From CAZHOV01 sp964534315 (GTDB lineage: Bacteria; Bacteroidota; Bacteroidia; Chitinophagales; Saprospiraceae): DNA of 29,976 nucleotides. The DNA lies in the NCBI GenBank assembly GCA_964534315.1, contig CAZHOV010000060.1, positions 1-29,976 of the forward strand, written 5' to 3'. The position numbers were made by a program, and so were the translations under genes. Positions 7,181 to 16,031 of the stretch are shown here, piece by piece. How positions within the stretch are numbered: position 1 is the first letter of the stretch; every line of letters starts with the position of its first letter. Below the pieces are notes generated by a model. It did not search any database, was not told the origin of the DNA, and saw nothing but the letters and a program-made list of their open reading frames with translations.

Positions 7181-9352
7181 ATGATTAATTCAATAAGGTT
7201 CCACCTGTTTCTTTTAGTCATATTGGGAATGACGAATGTCTTTCCTGAAAATGAAGGTACTATTCACTATCCAAGAGTTTGTGACTTTGCAGAATCAAGC
7301 AGTATTCCCGGTAGTAATGGGAATAAAACTGCGCCATTATGGGGGGGTACAAATGGTGAAAAAAGTCTCCAAAAGATGCATTTTACACTCCTCATCAGTC
7401 CACCCCGTATTTATTTCACCGATCCCCCGATCAGTCCGTTTACTACCGAAAGTCCGTTTTTTACTATTCAAGGTTTTTTTCAACATTTAAGTCCTGAGGA
7501 CGATTTACAACTTGTTGTAAACGGAAAAGGACATCCCTTTGACCAACTTGACTGGCAGGAGGAAACCTTCATTGCAACCATCCTGCTCCGCCCGGGAACC
7601 AACATTATAAGGGTGTCCGGGCGGAATGCAGAAGGATCGGAAGATGCTGAAGCGCTGATCATTTACAAAGAGCCGATCATCTTGCCGGAAGTGCAGATAC
7701 TGGTTCCAGCAGATCAGCATTTTTACACCCAGTTCCCTTATATTGATATCAAAGCTCGCATTACCAATGCAGCCCCTGCTGATGTTCAGGTTCGCGTTAA
7801 CGGAACTCCTTACCCGTTTTTCTTTATCGACCCGTCTTCTTCAATGCTCATTATCAACAACTTACTGCTTAATCAGGGAGATAACTACCTGACGATAGAA
7901 GCCTATAACGAATTTGGCTCCGACCTGGCATCTGTTCAGATCGTCTTACTCTCAGATAACCCGCTGCCAAGAATAACCATTCAAACGATTAGCCCGCCTG
8001 AACCTCTCGCCGGTCAATGTCAAACAACGATCACAGCAGAGATACTGCACATCAATCGGGAAGAGCAAATTGAATTTAAAGTGAATGGTCAATATTGGGA
8101 TGACATTTCTTACAATAATTTTACTAATACTTTTTCCAGTACGTTTGACCTTATAAGAGGTACCAATAAATTGGAGATCATCGCATATAATGAACAAGGA
8201 TCCGATCAACAAACGGGAAGTATTGAATGCCAAATCGATCCCTATTTATCGCCACCGAAAATAATTTTGATTGACCCGGAAGTCCAGGACATTGAAACAG
8301 ATCAGTCTTTTATTGATATAGAGGCCCGTATTCTTGGTGTTCAATCCACAGAGCAGCTAGAAATTAAGGTTAATAATAATCCGCTCGATCAGTTTTATTG
8401 GACTGACGGGCGTAAGCTTACTTTTACTGCTGCTCTGACAGAAGGGAACAATAGTATTTTAATAGCGGCATTTAATGACGCCGGAACGGAGCGAGCACAC
8501 TTACAGGTTATTTACAAGCCAAAACCGCTCCCGGAGATCTCCTTTATTCAACCTGGTCAAGGCGAACAGTTTAATTACAACAGCATTGAGATCAGGGCGA
8601 AGGTAACGGATATCCGCGACGCCCGATCTCTGACTTTATTAGTCAATGAGATCAATCTTGCAAATTTTCGCTATCAGAAGATCCCTAAATTGTTCTCTTG
8701 TAATGTATTTCTAAGAGAGGGAGCCAATCAATTAGTGCTCAATGCTTCCAATGCTGAAGGAATCACGTCAGATACGTTGATTCTGTATTACAAAACCCCT
8801 ACCCCCCCGGGCATCACTATTTTTAATCCGGTAGACGGTATTACCACTTCATCGAGTCCTTTACTACTCGAATCTACGTTGAGCAATATAACGCGCAAGG
8901 ACCAAATTCTATTGATGGTCAATGACAGCATGATCACGGATTTCGGATTTTCGGCTCCGGACCTGGAGGCTAGACTGGGGCTGAAGCCCGGTGTCAATAA
9001 TATAGAGATAAAGATCCAGAATTCAGATGGTATAGCCGAAAAAGAGCTTACTATAACATATAGTCCCTTTATCCCCTTACCCAAAATAGAGCTAATGAAA
9101 CCAGAAGGTTTTTTTCTTAACACATCCCTGGATTCCATTATAATAGAAGCATCCTTTGAGCATGTAGATACCCCTTCAGATGTTTCACTAATGGTAAACA
9201 ATGGCGATTATCCTTTAAAGAAGGAGTATTTCCCGAATCTGGTCTTTTCGATTGTTCCTTTGAAAAAAGGCCGAAATGTGATCCTGTTACAAGCTACGAA
9301 TGAAGCGGGAAATACTCAGCAGAAGATCGTTGTAATGAAAGGAGAAAAATGA
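7181..9352 (+). CDS. Exported protein with seven Ig-like (glucodextranase-B-like) repeats
   Basis: 723 residues. A hydrophobic N-terminus (RFHLFLLVILGM) is a signal peptide. From about residue 73 to the end there are seven consecutive repeats of roughly 90 residues. Each opens with a proline-rich strand (PxI-x-hydrophobic-xxP), has a central LxVN segment and ends in a G-x-N-x-hydrophobic-x-hydrophobic-x-A-x-N-x-x-G strand pair. This resembles bacterial Ig-like/glucodextranase-B domains. No catalytic domain is visible, and unlike its T9SS neighbours it ends with repeat 7 (VVMKGEK) without a sorting domain. The likely role is a structural or binding protein in the envelope or outside it. It is convergent with the DUF1573 gene, with only 6 bp between stops. 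Domain-level call is good; function unknown. Confidence 0.8.
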   Translation: MINSIRFHLFLLVILGMTNVFPENEGTIHYPRVCDFAESSSIPGSNGNKTAPLWGGTNGEKSLQKMHFTLLISPPRIYFTDPPISPFTTESPFFTIQGFFQHLSPEDDLQLVVNGKGHPFDQLDWQEETFIATILLRPGTNIIRVSGRNAEGSEDAEALIIYKEPIILPEVQILVPADQHFYTQFPYIDIKARITNAAPADVQVRVNGTPYPFFFIDPSSSMLIINNLLLNQGDNYLTIEAYNEFGSDLASVQIVLLSDNPLPRITIQTISPPEPLAGQCQTTITAEILHINREEQIEFKVNGQYWDDISYNNFTNTFSSTFDLIRGTNKLEIIAYNEQGSDQQTGSIECQIDPYLSPPKIILIDPEVQDIETDQSFIDIEARILGVQSTEQLEIKVNNNPLDQFYWTDGRKLTFTAALTEGNNSILIAAFNDAGTERAHLQVIYKPKPLPEISFIQPGQGEQFNYNSIEIRAKVTDIRDARSLTLLVNEINLANFRYQKIPKLFSCNVFLREGANQLVLNASNAEGITSDTLILYYKTPTPPGITIFNPVDGITTSSSPLLLESTLSNITRKDQILLMVNDSMITDFGFSAPDLEARLGLKPGVNNIEIKIQNSDGIAEKELTITYSPFIPLPKIELMKPEGFFLNTSLDSIIIEASFEHVDTPSDVSLMVNNGDYPLKKEYFPNLVFSIVPLKKGRNVILLQATNEAGNTQQKIVVMKGEK

Positions 9353-9358
9353 TCGGCT

Positions 9359-10105
9359 TTAATCTTCTTCTGGAACGGCTACTGTTCCTTTGATGGTCAG
9401 CATTGTTTGCGGAGGGTTAGTATTGGCCGTAATTGTCACCCGTTTCATTTGCATACCCTTCTTATGCCCGCTGTTAAATTCTACTTTAATTTCCCCTTGT
9501 TCTCCTGGTGCGATAGGTTCTTTTGGCCAGGAGGGAACTGTACAGCCACAACTGCCTTTTGCCTTATCAATAATCAACGGTTCTTCCCCTGTATTGGTAA
9601 ACGTATATACATACGATACTTTTTCGCCTTGCAAAATGGTACCAAAGTCAAATTCACTCTTCGCAAACTCGATAGTAGTGACTGGTCCACTGGGTGGAAG
9701 TTTAACTTCAGCTATCTTTGACTGTTTTTTAGGCGTTGCCGGCGGGGCTTCCTTCTTCACGGCAGGCTGCGCTTCCTCCTTTTCTTTCGCTTCCTTCTTT
9801 TCTTCGGTTGCAGACTTTCTAAGTTGGTTGGGGCTTCTGAATTTCTTATACGTTGAGGCAAATTTAAGTAATCGGTCTTTTTCGTTTTCCGACATGTTAC
9901 CAAGTAGTCGTTCCATTTCCTTATCGAAATCAAGGTCAGCGATTCTTACGGCATGGACTAATATATTTTTCTTTTGCTCGTCAGACATGTCACTCTGTAC
10001 CTTTTCAAATTCTTTATCAAAGTTAGGTTGATCGTCCTGTGCGAATATCGTTCCAGCAAAAAGGGCAATAAATAGAATTACAGATAAGCGTTTAATGGTG
10101 TACAT
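9359..10105 (-). CDS. DUF1573-domain exported protein
   Basis: 248 residues from the ATG at 10105. That start gives a clean signal peptide (MYTIKRLSVILFIALFAGTIFAQ) and a TATATTTG promoter element at a normal distance; the frame is open to 10186 but the added 27 residues would bury the signal. The mature part has a charged helical region (about 25-100) containing two copies of an [N/D]FDKE...MS[D/E] unit, a Lys/Glu/Ala/Pro-rich linker (about 105-140), and a DUF1573 Ig-fold (about 150-245) with the hallmark FDFGTI, FTNTGEEPL and GSCGCTVPSWP segments. DUF1573 proteins are common Bacteroidota envelope proteins of unknown function. The Cys pair in SCGC is typical of the family. Confidence 0.88.
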   Translation of the reverse strand: MYTIKRLSVILFIALFAGTIFAQDDQPNFDKEFEKVQSDMSDEQKKNILVHAVRIADLDFDKEMERLLGNMSENEKDRLLKFASTYKKFRSPNQLRKSATEEKKEAKEKEEAQPAVKKEAPPATPKKQSKIAEVKLPPSGPVTTIEFAKSEFDFGTILQGEKVSYVYTFTNTGEEPLIIDKAKGSCGCTVPSWPKEPIAPGEQGEIKVEFNSGHKKGMQMKRVTITANTNPPQTMLTIKGTVAVPEED

Positions 10106-10151
10106 AGGTAATAATGGTTTTTTTTCTAATAATAGGATTGATATGATGTCC

Positions 10152-10159
10152 CAAATATA
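10152..10159 (-). promoter_or_regulatory. -7 promoter element TATATTTG for DUF1573 gene
   Basis: The minus strand reads TATATTTG, an exact TAnnTTTG match, 46 bp before the ATG at 10105. A TTG on the same strand (complement of 10184-10186) could serve as the -33 element, with a slightly long 24-bp spacer. The position supports the downstream start codon. Confidence 0.55.
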
Positions 10160-10241
10160 CGATTTATAGTTAAATAGCCTTTTCAATGAGCCCCCCCTTT
10201 GCGAGGATGGGTTGCGAGGGTTGGCTATTCCGGAGAAAATA

Positions 10242-10254
10242 CCCTTGTCAAGGG
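10242..10254. promoter_or_regulatory. 13-bp palindrome CCCTTG-T-CAAGGG
   Basis: A perfect two-fold symmetric site in the divergent gap between the DUF1573 and adhesin genes, upstream of both candidate promoters. It is possibly a regulator-binding site; the protein is unknown. Confidence 0.3.
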
Positions 10255-10444
10255 CGGTTAAATGAGTATAATCGATAAAAATAACGTAAAGCTGAAGGCC
10301 TTTATCCCTGTAATTTGTCTAAAAAGCAGGATTTCTCAAATAGCAAATGAAAAAAAATAAACTTTTTTATCTGAATTAACTAATTTATTATCAGTAATTT
10401 AATAAAAAAATTGAAATTTTTTTTCATTTTTTTTCTAAAAAAGC

Positions 10445-10475
10445 TTGCACAGAATTAAAAACCACTTTATATTTG
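10445..10475 (+). promoter_or_regulatory. Bacteroidota-type promoter for the adhesin gene
   Basis: TTG at 10445-10447 and TATATTTG at 10468-10475 are separated by 20 bp, matching the Bacteroidota -33/-7 arrangement. Immediately upstream, 10380-10440 is dense in A- and T-tracts, as expected for an UP-like region. This is the best promoter in the window. Transcription would start near 10480, about 690 nt before the ATG at 11171. Confidence 0.6.
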
Positions 10476-10479
10476 TACC

Positions 10480-11170
10480 AGAAACATAACAAAAAAACAG
10501 TTAACATTTATTTCCTCTTATTACTGTCTAGCCCTAGTCAACTCTTATGAGTTTTCTCTAAGAGTCTTGTCAATCTTTTTTCAATTATTATTTTTTTGTA
10601 TTGGTTGCTACTTAACAGTAGTTATTAAACGTCGAACCAATCTCTAATTTCAAGTTTTTCCACCAAGAACTGATTTGTACTATCTAACCGGTTAGTATCG
10701 GTGAATGAATGTAGTGTGTTCATTTCCAATGGGATATGTATGCCAACTATCTTCAAACACCCAACGTATGTCCCAAAACAGTCTTTAATTCTAAACAGAT
10801 CATTTAAACCGTTATAAACAGCACTTTACACGTGCACCTATTGATTTAGACTTTGGTGAAATGCACCAAATTGTCCTGGGAGAGGTCTATGTATGGTTTT
10901 AGGGCTCCAGAAGTAGCACTCTTTTGAACAATATATTTACGTGTTAAAAAGCTAGACTAAGAATGGAAATAATTTCAATTTGCTAGACACTAATTTAGAA
11001 ACAAAATCAAAATTAAAGAGGATTAATTTTCAATTTTAACCGTTAATTTCAACATTAAACGTATTTGGATTCTATTTTCTAACAGAAACATTAAATTTTA
11101 CACTTCACATTTATTTGGATTCTAATTTTATTAAACAGAAACGTCACAAAACACTAAAAATTTAAGAGAA
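10480..11170 (+). other. Long structured 5' leader of the adhesin gene
   Basis: This stretch contains no supportable ORF but several inverted repeats: ACTCTTA/TAAGAGT (10541-10565); ATTGGTT/AACCAAT (10600-10641, with a nested CTAC/GTAG); the palindrome CTAACCGGTTAG (10684-10695); and TTTGGTG-AAATG-CACCAAA (10852-10870). If the promoter at 10445 is real, all lie in a leader of about 690 nt. No known riboswitch class is recognised, and no terminator T-run follows the hairpins. Confidence 0.45.
11062..11142 (+). repeat. Imperfect direct repeat just upstream of the adhesin
   Basis: TATTTGGATTCTA...AACAGAAAC occurs at 11062-11089 and again, with small insertions, at 11112-11142, a period of about 50 bp. 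The second copy ends 28 bp before the ATG. It may be a duplicated regulatory site or part of the leader structure. Confidence 0.5.
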
Positions 11171-14100
11171 ATGAGAAAGAAATTTAACCTTCGGACTTTA
11201 CTATTGTTAGCGCTTTTCATCTTATCATTCCAAGCTTTTACAAGCGCCAATTCAACAGAAAATACAACATTTACAACCACAAACTTTGACATCAGTACAT
11301 TCACACTTGAAGATATTTTTACTGGAAACCACTACACGGGAAGCCTGCTACAAACAGGTGTTATCGGAGACAAAGTATGGTATGACGAAAATGCAAACGA
11401 TTTGCAAGAACCCAACGAATTAGGATTAGACGGTGTAGTAGTGCGACTCTTTGACTGTAACGATCTGAACAATCCGCTCGAAACTCAATTTACTACCAAT
11501 GGTGGACAGTACGAATTCAATGGCCTGGCAGCAGGGGACTATGTGGTCCAATTCGGTACGGTAACCGGCTACAACAGAAGCGAACAAGATGCCGGAAACA
11601 ACGACGACATCGACAGCGATGCAGGCCCAGACGGCTTTACCGATTGTATCAGCCTTGGAGCAGATCAGGTTATCAACAATATAGATGCAGGATACTTCCT
11701 GTGCAATCCCAACCTGTCGCTTTCATGCAATAACGAAGTGACCGTCGCACTGGGACCAAACTGCGAAACGGAAGTAATGCCCGGCGACCTCCTGGAAGGT
11801 GAAAATCAATGCACCGGTATCTATGAGGTAGAACTCTTTGCCAATGGCGAATCTATCGGAAATGTCATCACGAGTGAATACATCGGCCAAACATTAATCG
11901 GGGTAGTCTCTGACCCTAACACTGGAAATACGTGCCAGACAGAAATAATGGTGCAAGATAATATCGCGCCAATCATCCTCGATTGCAGCCCAATCACTGT
12001 ACCATGCACCGGATCTATTGATCCCGACGTCATCGGAGGCATTACAGCGATTGATAACTGTTCAGATATCCTGACCATAGAGTTCTCAGACGTTATGGAA
12101 AATGGCGATTGCGACGATCCTTTCGCCAAACTGATCACCAGAACATGGGTAGTTACGGACCAGAGCGGTAATTCTTCTAGCTGCCAACAGGAAGTTACCT
12201 TGACCAAACCCGTTCTGTCAGACGTCGTTTTCCCGCTTGACCTTGACGATGTAGATGCACCTTCTTTGGATTGCAACAACCCGGATACAGACCCAAGCAA
12301 TACAGGAAGACCTACTATTGACGGAGTAGAATTGATGAATGGAGATATCTGCGGTATTCAGCTTTTCTTCGACGATATTCAAACTTCTTCCTGTGAAGGC
12401 TCTTTTGAAATCAAGCGTACCTGGACTATTATCGACGACTGTACCAATGACCTTCTGGAACATGTCCAGTTTATCGAAGTAAATGACAAGAATGGTCCTT
12501 CTATAGGATTACCAAACGATATTGTACTCAATGCCAACCCTAATGACTGTGAATCTGATATCCTGCTTCCTGCGATTACCTTCAATGATGATTGCGCAAG
12601 CCCCGGAAGTATTACAGTGGTAACACAAACACCTGTAGGAACGATCAACGGAAATGGCGGATGGATATTCAACGTACCAACCGGCAACTATCAGATCACC
12701 TACATAGCAACTGATCCATGTGGCAACTCAACAGAAGGTTCTATCAACCTGTCTATCGCTGATAATGATCCGCCTGTAGCCATTTGTGACGAGCAAACAA
12801 GCGTCTCTATCGGACAAAACGGAATGGCAACGATCTGCTGGCCTACTTTTGATGATGGTTCTTATGACAACTGCGGAATCGTAGCTTACAAAGTAAAACG
12901 CGCTGATGATCCTGACTTCGTACCATTTACTGACTGTGTTAACTTTGATTGTGCAGATGTAGGAGAAACGGTTGGTGTACGCTTAAGAGTGTATGATATT
13001 GCAGGTACCTTTACCGAAAATGATGTTGTAGGAAGATTTAATGAATGTACCGTACAGGTTACTGTTCAGGATAACTTAGGACCAATACTCTCTTGCCCCC
13101 CAAACACAACTGTAGGATGCTGGGAAGATTTCAGCGAAGTTCCTGAATTATCTGACGATCCCAACACAGGTGCCCCTGTATTCAGAGATGGTGAATTCTT
13201 GGGTTACTATGGCGGTGCTATTGACAACTGTGGAATTGATTCCATATTCGTATTCGATCAGGGCGGAGTAGACAACTGTGGCGAAGGTAGTATCACCCGA
13301 TTCTGGACAGCGATCGACAATAATGGAGAAACAGCTAGCTGCGTACAACTGATCGAAATCATCAACGACGAACCATTTAATATCAACGACGTAACTTGTA
13401 ATAATGCAGATCCTAACGACGGTGTTATCTGGCCTTGCGATTTCAATACTAATGAATGTAATGCCATCACAGATACAGATGTGACCGGATCTCCTGAAAT
13501 TACTGAAGATGCCTGCGACCTGATCGGTGTAACGTTTGAAGATATTGAATTCCCAATCCAGGGTAATGGCTGCTTGAAAATCCTTCGTACCTGGACAGTA
13601 GTAGACTGGTGTCAACCAGATAACTCTTCACTAGGATACAAGCATTGGACGTATACTCAAGAAATTAAAGTAATCAACTCGGAAGCACCTCAAATTCTAT
13701 CTTCCTGCGACGATGTAACCATCTGTAACTTTGAAGAAGACTGCGGTCCCGCTCCTGCGAATTTGACATTACTTGCTAACGACGACTGTACAGACTTTGT
13801 AGATCTTAACTTCTTCTACCAAATCGACGCTTTCAGCGATGGCTCTACTGATTTCGTAGGACAATCAAACGATGCAAGCGGCAATTATCCAAATGGTGTT
13901 CATACCATCATGTGGAAAGTAGAAGACGGCTGCGGAAATATCAGCACCTGTGAATACACCTTTACCGTTGAAGATTGCGCTGCGCCAACACCAGTATGTA
14001 TCAATGGATTGACAACAACGATTAGTCCTGCTACAGGAGAAGTAACCCTACCTGCTCAGGCCTTTGAAAGTGGTGATTCTTATGACAACTGTACAGACTA

Positions 14101-15541
14101 CAATAACTTGATCTTCTCATTCTCTGCAGATGTAACTGATGTGGTAAGAACCTTTACTTGTGACCACCTAGATAGCAATGTAATCCAACTTTGGGTAACA
14201 GACGAATTAGGTAACCAGGAATTTTGTAACACCTACGTGATTATCCAGGATCCTACAAACTTCTGTAATCCAATGCAAACGACTGCAGGATTGATTCAGA
14301 CCGAAACATTTGAGCCTGTAGCACAAGTTACGGTAAATGTCAACGATCCTAACGGTGGAAATATGTTCTCTGAAGTGACTCAGCTAGACGGTGGGTTTGA
14401 TTTCGACCTGGCTTCAAATCAAAACTACACCATCGCGCCGAAGAAGACGATCAACCCACTCAATGGAGTGACTACCTTCGACTTGGTACTGATCACGCAA
14501 CATATCCTGGGTGTGAATCCATTCGATAGCCCTTATAAGAGAATCGCTGCAGATGCAAGTAACGACGGAAATATTACCACCTTCGATGTAGTAGAATTGC
14601 AAAAACTGATTCTGTTCTTGATAGATGAATTACCAAATAACGATTCCTGGAGATTTATTGACAAGAGCTACACCTTCCCGAATCCATCGAATCCGTTCTA
14701 CCCGGCGTTCCCTGAAGTAGTGAATATTAACAACCTGACTTCAGAAACCCTTGACAACGATTTCGTAGGAGTAAAAGTCGGAGACGTAGACGATAGCGCT
14801 CAAGGAACAGAATTAATTGATGACAATACAGCTAACAGAGCAGCAAGTGGAGATGTATTATTTGATGTAGAAGACAGAATTGTTAAAGAAGGTGAATTAT
14901 TTGAAGTAACCTTTAAAGCCAGCCAGTTCGAGCAAGTGAAAGGATACCAGTTTACCCTGCAATTTGACACAGAAGTACTGGAATTCATTGATCTGGTTCC
15001 TGAAAACATCGACTTGAGCATCAACAACTTCGGACTACGTATGCTTGATGAAGGAACCATCACCGCCAACTGGATTGGTGAAGCAGTCAGAGAAGGCGAC
15101 CGAATGTTTACCCTTCAGTTCCAGGCTTTCGAAGAAGGAAGAATCAGCGATCTGCTTGACCTGAACTCTACTTATACTACTGCTGAAGCATACCGCTACA
15201 ACGAAACCAATAACAACTTCGAACTGAACAATGTAAAAATCCGGTTCAATGCGGAAGGTACAACAAGCTTAACAGGTGAAGCCTTCGAACTTTACCAAAA
15301 TCAGCCAAACCCGTTCCGCCAGACAACAACCATCGCCTTTAATCTGCCTCAAAATGAGGAAGCTAGCTTAACTATCTACGACGCCTCCGGCAAAGTAGTG
15401 AAGCGCATCCACCAAGGCTTTAACAAAGGCTACAACGAAGTAGTGATCAACCGCTCCGAACTAGATGCCAGCGGAATCCTGTACTACCGACTAGAAACTC
15501 CGGCAAATAACGCTACCAAGAAGATGATTCTAATTGATTAA
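11171..15541 (+). CDS. Giant T9SS surface protein: SdrD-B, HYR-like repeats, dockerin, cohesin-like, sorting domain
   Basis: 1456 residues. A signal peptide (FNLRTLLLLALFILSFQAFTSA) is followed by one SdrD-B-like domain (about 63-175, starting GVIGDKVWYDENANDLQEP). A long Cys-rich region (about 176-1060) is made of HYR/Ig-like units with recurring DNCG, V-x-D-x-x-P and TRTWVVTDQSGN-type motifs. Then come a beta-sandwich, two dockerin-type loops (about 1085-1155), a cohesin-like domain (about 1225-1360) and a type A T9SS sorting domain (about 1370-1456). It has no catalytic domain; an adhesin or matrix role is inferred. The dockerin-to-C-terminus segment is clearly paralogous to that of the peroxidase at 3949. 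It has a long leader and a strong 3' hairpin, so it is probably monocistronic. Confidence 0.88.
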   Translation: MRKKFNLRTLLLLALFILSFQAFTSANSTENTTFTTTNFDISTFTLEDIFTGNHYTGSLLQTGVIGDKVWYDENANDLQEPNELGLDGVVVRLFDCNDLNNPLETQFTTNGGQYEFNGLAAGDYVVQFGTVTGYNRSEQDAGNNDDIDSDAGPDGFTDCISLGADQVINNIDAGYFLCNPNLSLSCNNEVTVALGPNCETEVMPGDLLEGENQCTGIYEVELFANGESIGNVITSEYIGQTLIGVVSDPNTGNTCQTEIMVQDNIAPIILDCSPITVPCTGSIDPDVIGGITAIDNCSDILTIEFSDVMENGDCDDPFAKLITRTWVVTDQSGNSSSCQQEVTLTKPVLSDVVFPLDLDDVDAPSLDCNNPDTDPSNTGRPTIDGVELMNGDICGIQLFFDDIQTSSCEGSFEIKRTWTIIDDCTNDLLEHVQFIEVNDKNGPSIGLPNDIVLNANPNDCESDILLPAITFNDDCASPGSITVVTQTPVGTINGNGGWIFNVPTGNYQITYIATDPCGNSTEGSINLSIADNDPPVAICDEQTSVSIGQNGMATICWPTFDDGSYDNCGIVAYKVKRADDPDFVPFTDCVNFDCADVGETVGVRLRVYDIAGTFTENDVVGRFNECTVQVTVQDNLGPILSCPPNTTVGCWEDFSEVPELSDDPNTGAPVFRDGEFLGYYGGAIDNCGIDSIFVFDQGGVDNCGEGSITRFWTAIDNNGETASCVQLIEIINDEPFNINDVTCNNADPNDGVIWPCDFNTNECNAITDTDVTGSPEITEDACDLIGVTFEDIEFPIQGNGCLKILRTWTVVDWCQPDNSSLGYKHWTYTQEIKVINSEAPQILSSCDDVTICNFEEDCGPAPANLTLLANDDCTDFVDLNFFYQIDAFSDGSTDFVGQSNDASGNYPNGVHTIMWKVEDGCGNISTCEYTFTVEDCAAPTPVCINGLTTTISPATGEVTLPAQAFESGDSYDNCTDYNNLIFSFSADVTDVVRTFTCDHLDSNVIQLWVTDELGNQEFCNTYVIIQDPTNFCNPMQTTAGLIQTETFEPVAQVTVNVNDPNGGNMFSEVTQLDGGFDFDLASNQNYTIAPKKTINPLNGVTTFDLVLITQHILGVNPFDSPYKRIAADASNDGNITTFDVVELQKLILFLIDELPNNDSWRFIDKSYTFPNPSNPFYPAFPEVVNINNLTSETLDNDFVGVKVGDVDDSAQGTELIDDNTANRAASGDVLFDVEDRIVKEGELFEVTFKASQFEQVKGYQFTLQFDTEVLEFIDLVPENIDLSINNFGLRMLDEGTITANWIGEAVREGDRMFTLQFQAFEEGRISDLLDLNSTYTTAEAYRYNETNNNFELNNVKIRFNAEGTTSLTGEAFELYQNQPNPFRQTTTIAFNLPQNEEASLTIYDASGKVVKRIHQGFNKGYNEVVINRSELDASGILYYRLETPANNATKKMILID

Positions 15542-15570
15542 GATTAATGAATAAATAGACTGAGCTACAA

Positions 15571-15595
15571 GGAGGAGGCTTAAAAAGCCTCCTCC
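15571..15595 (+). terminator. Hairpin after the adhesin gene
   Basis: A perfect 11-bp stem, GGAGGAGGCTT / AAGCCTCCTCC, with an AAA loop, 30 bp past the stop codon. Stability is high, but an A-rich rather than T-rich tail follows, so termination or 3'-end protection are both possible. Confidence 0.6.
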
Positions 15596-15616
15596 CCAAA
15601 CTAAAAAACTAAAAAA

Positions 15617-15658
15617 GTAAAAAGTGAACCGTGAACAGTAAGCGGAAAACCGAAAAAA
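15617..15658 (+). repeat. Heptamer-periodic repeat, GTRAAC-N family, forward copy
   Basis: Six consecutive 7-mers: GTAAAAA, GTGAACC, GTGAACA, GTAAGCG, GAAAACC, GAAAAAA. The same family occurs inverted at 16669-16703, at the other end of this gene-free region. Confidence 0.5.
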
Positions 15659-15744
15659 TCAACGCTTACAGATCAAACTTCTACACTTAATCATTCATTT
15701 TCATTCATTAAATCAACGCCTATAGACTAAATCTTTACCCTTAA
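15656..15744 (+). repeat. 54-bp period degenerate direct repeat
   Basis: The 35-mers at 15656-15690 and 15710-15744 both begin AAATCAACGC and end CTTAA. They differ mainly by C/T transitions, and TCATTCATT-rich spacer separates them. They lead directly into the heptamer array. Confidence 0.55.
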
Positions 15745-15751
15745 CTACTAC

Positions 15752-16031
15752 TAACTATTCATTATTAACTACTAATTATTCATTATTAACTACTAATTAC
15801 TAATTATTAACTATTAACCATTAACTATTCACTACTAATTATTAACTACTAATTACTAATTATTAACTATTAACCACTAACTATTCATTACTAATTATTA
15901 ATTATTAACTATTCATTAATAACTACTAACTACTAACTACTAACTATTAACTATTAACCACTAACTATTCATTACTAATTATTCATTACTAATTATTAAT
16001 TATTAACTATTCATTAATAACTACTAACTAA
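15752..16031. repeat. Exact 40-unit heptanucleotide tandem array
   Basis: 280 bp divide without any insertion or deletion into 40 seven-base units of consensus T-M-A-Y-Y-A-H (eleven variants, e.g. TAACTAC, TAACTAT, TAATTAT, TCATTAC, TAACCAC). T1, A3 and A6 never vary. Higher-order duplication is visible: units 6-13 (15787-15842) repeat as units 14-21 (15843-15898) with two base differences, and units 17-25 repeat as 29-39 with a two-unit insertion. Because 7 is not a multiple of 3 and units carry TAA, every forward frame is closed. It is non-coding. Confidence 0.95.

Noticed and set aside
9390..10031. 213-codon plus-strand open frame
   Set aside because: It lies entirely antisense to the DUF1573 gene, has a composition expected of a reverse-frame shadow, and shows no domain.
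13148..13615. 155-codon minus-strand open frame inside the adhesin gene
   Set aside because: It is a shadow of the low-complexity, acidic and Cys-rich adhesin coding sequence; there is no start signal or domain.
3949..15541. Dockerin and cohesin-like domains read as a cellulosome
   Set aside because: Both module types are in the same polypeptides and no glycoside hydrolases are present; a polymer or intramolecular role fits better.
15752..16031. Heptamer array considered as a CRISPR array
   Set aside because: There are no unique spacers: the repeat unit is 7 bp, contiguous and degenerate, and no cas genes are present.
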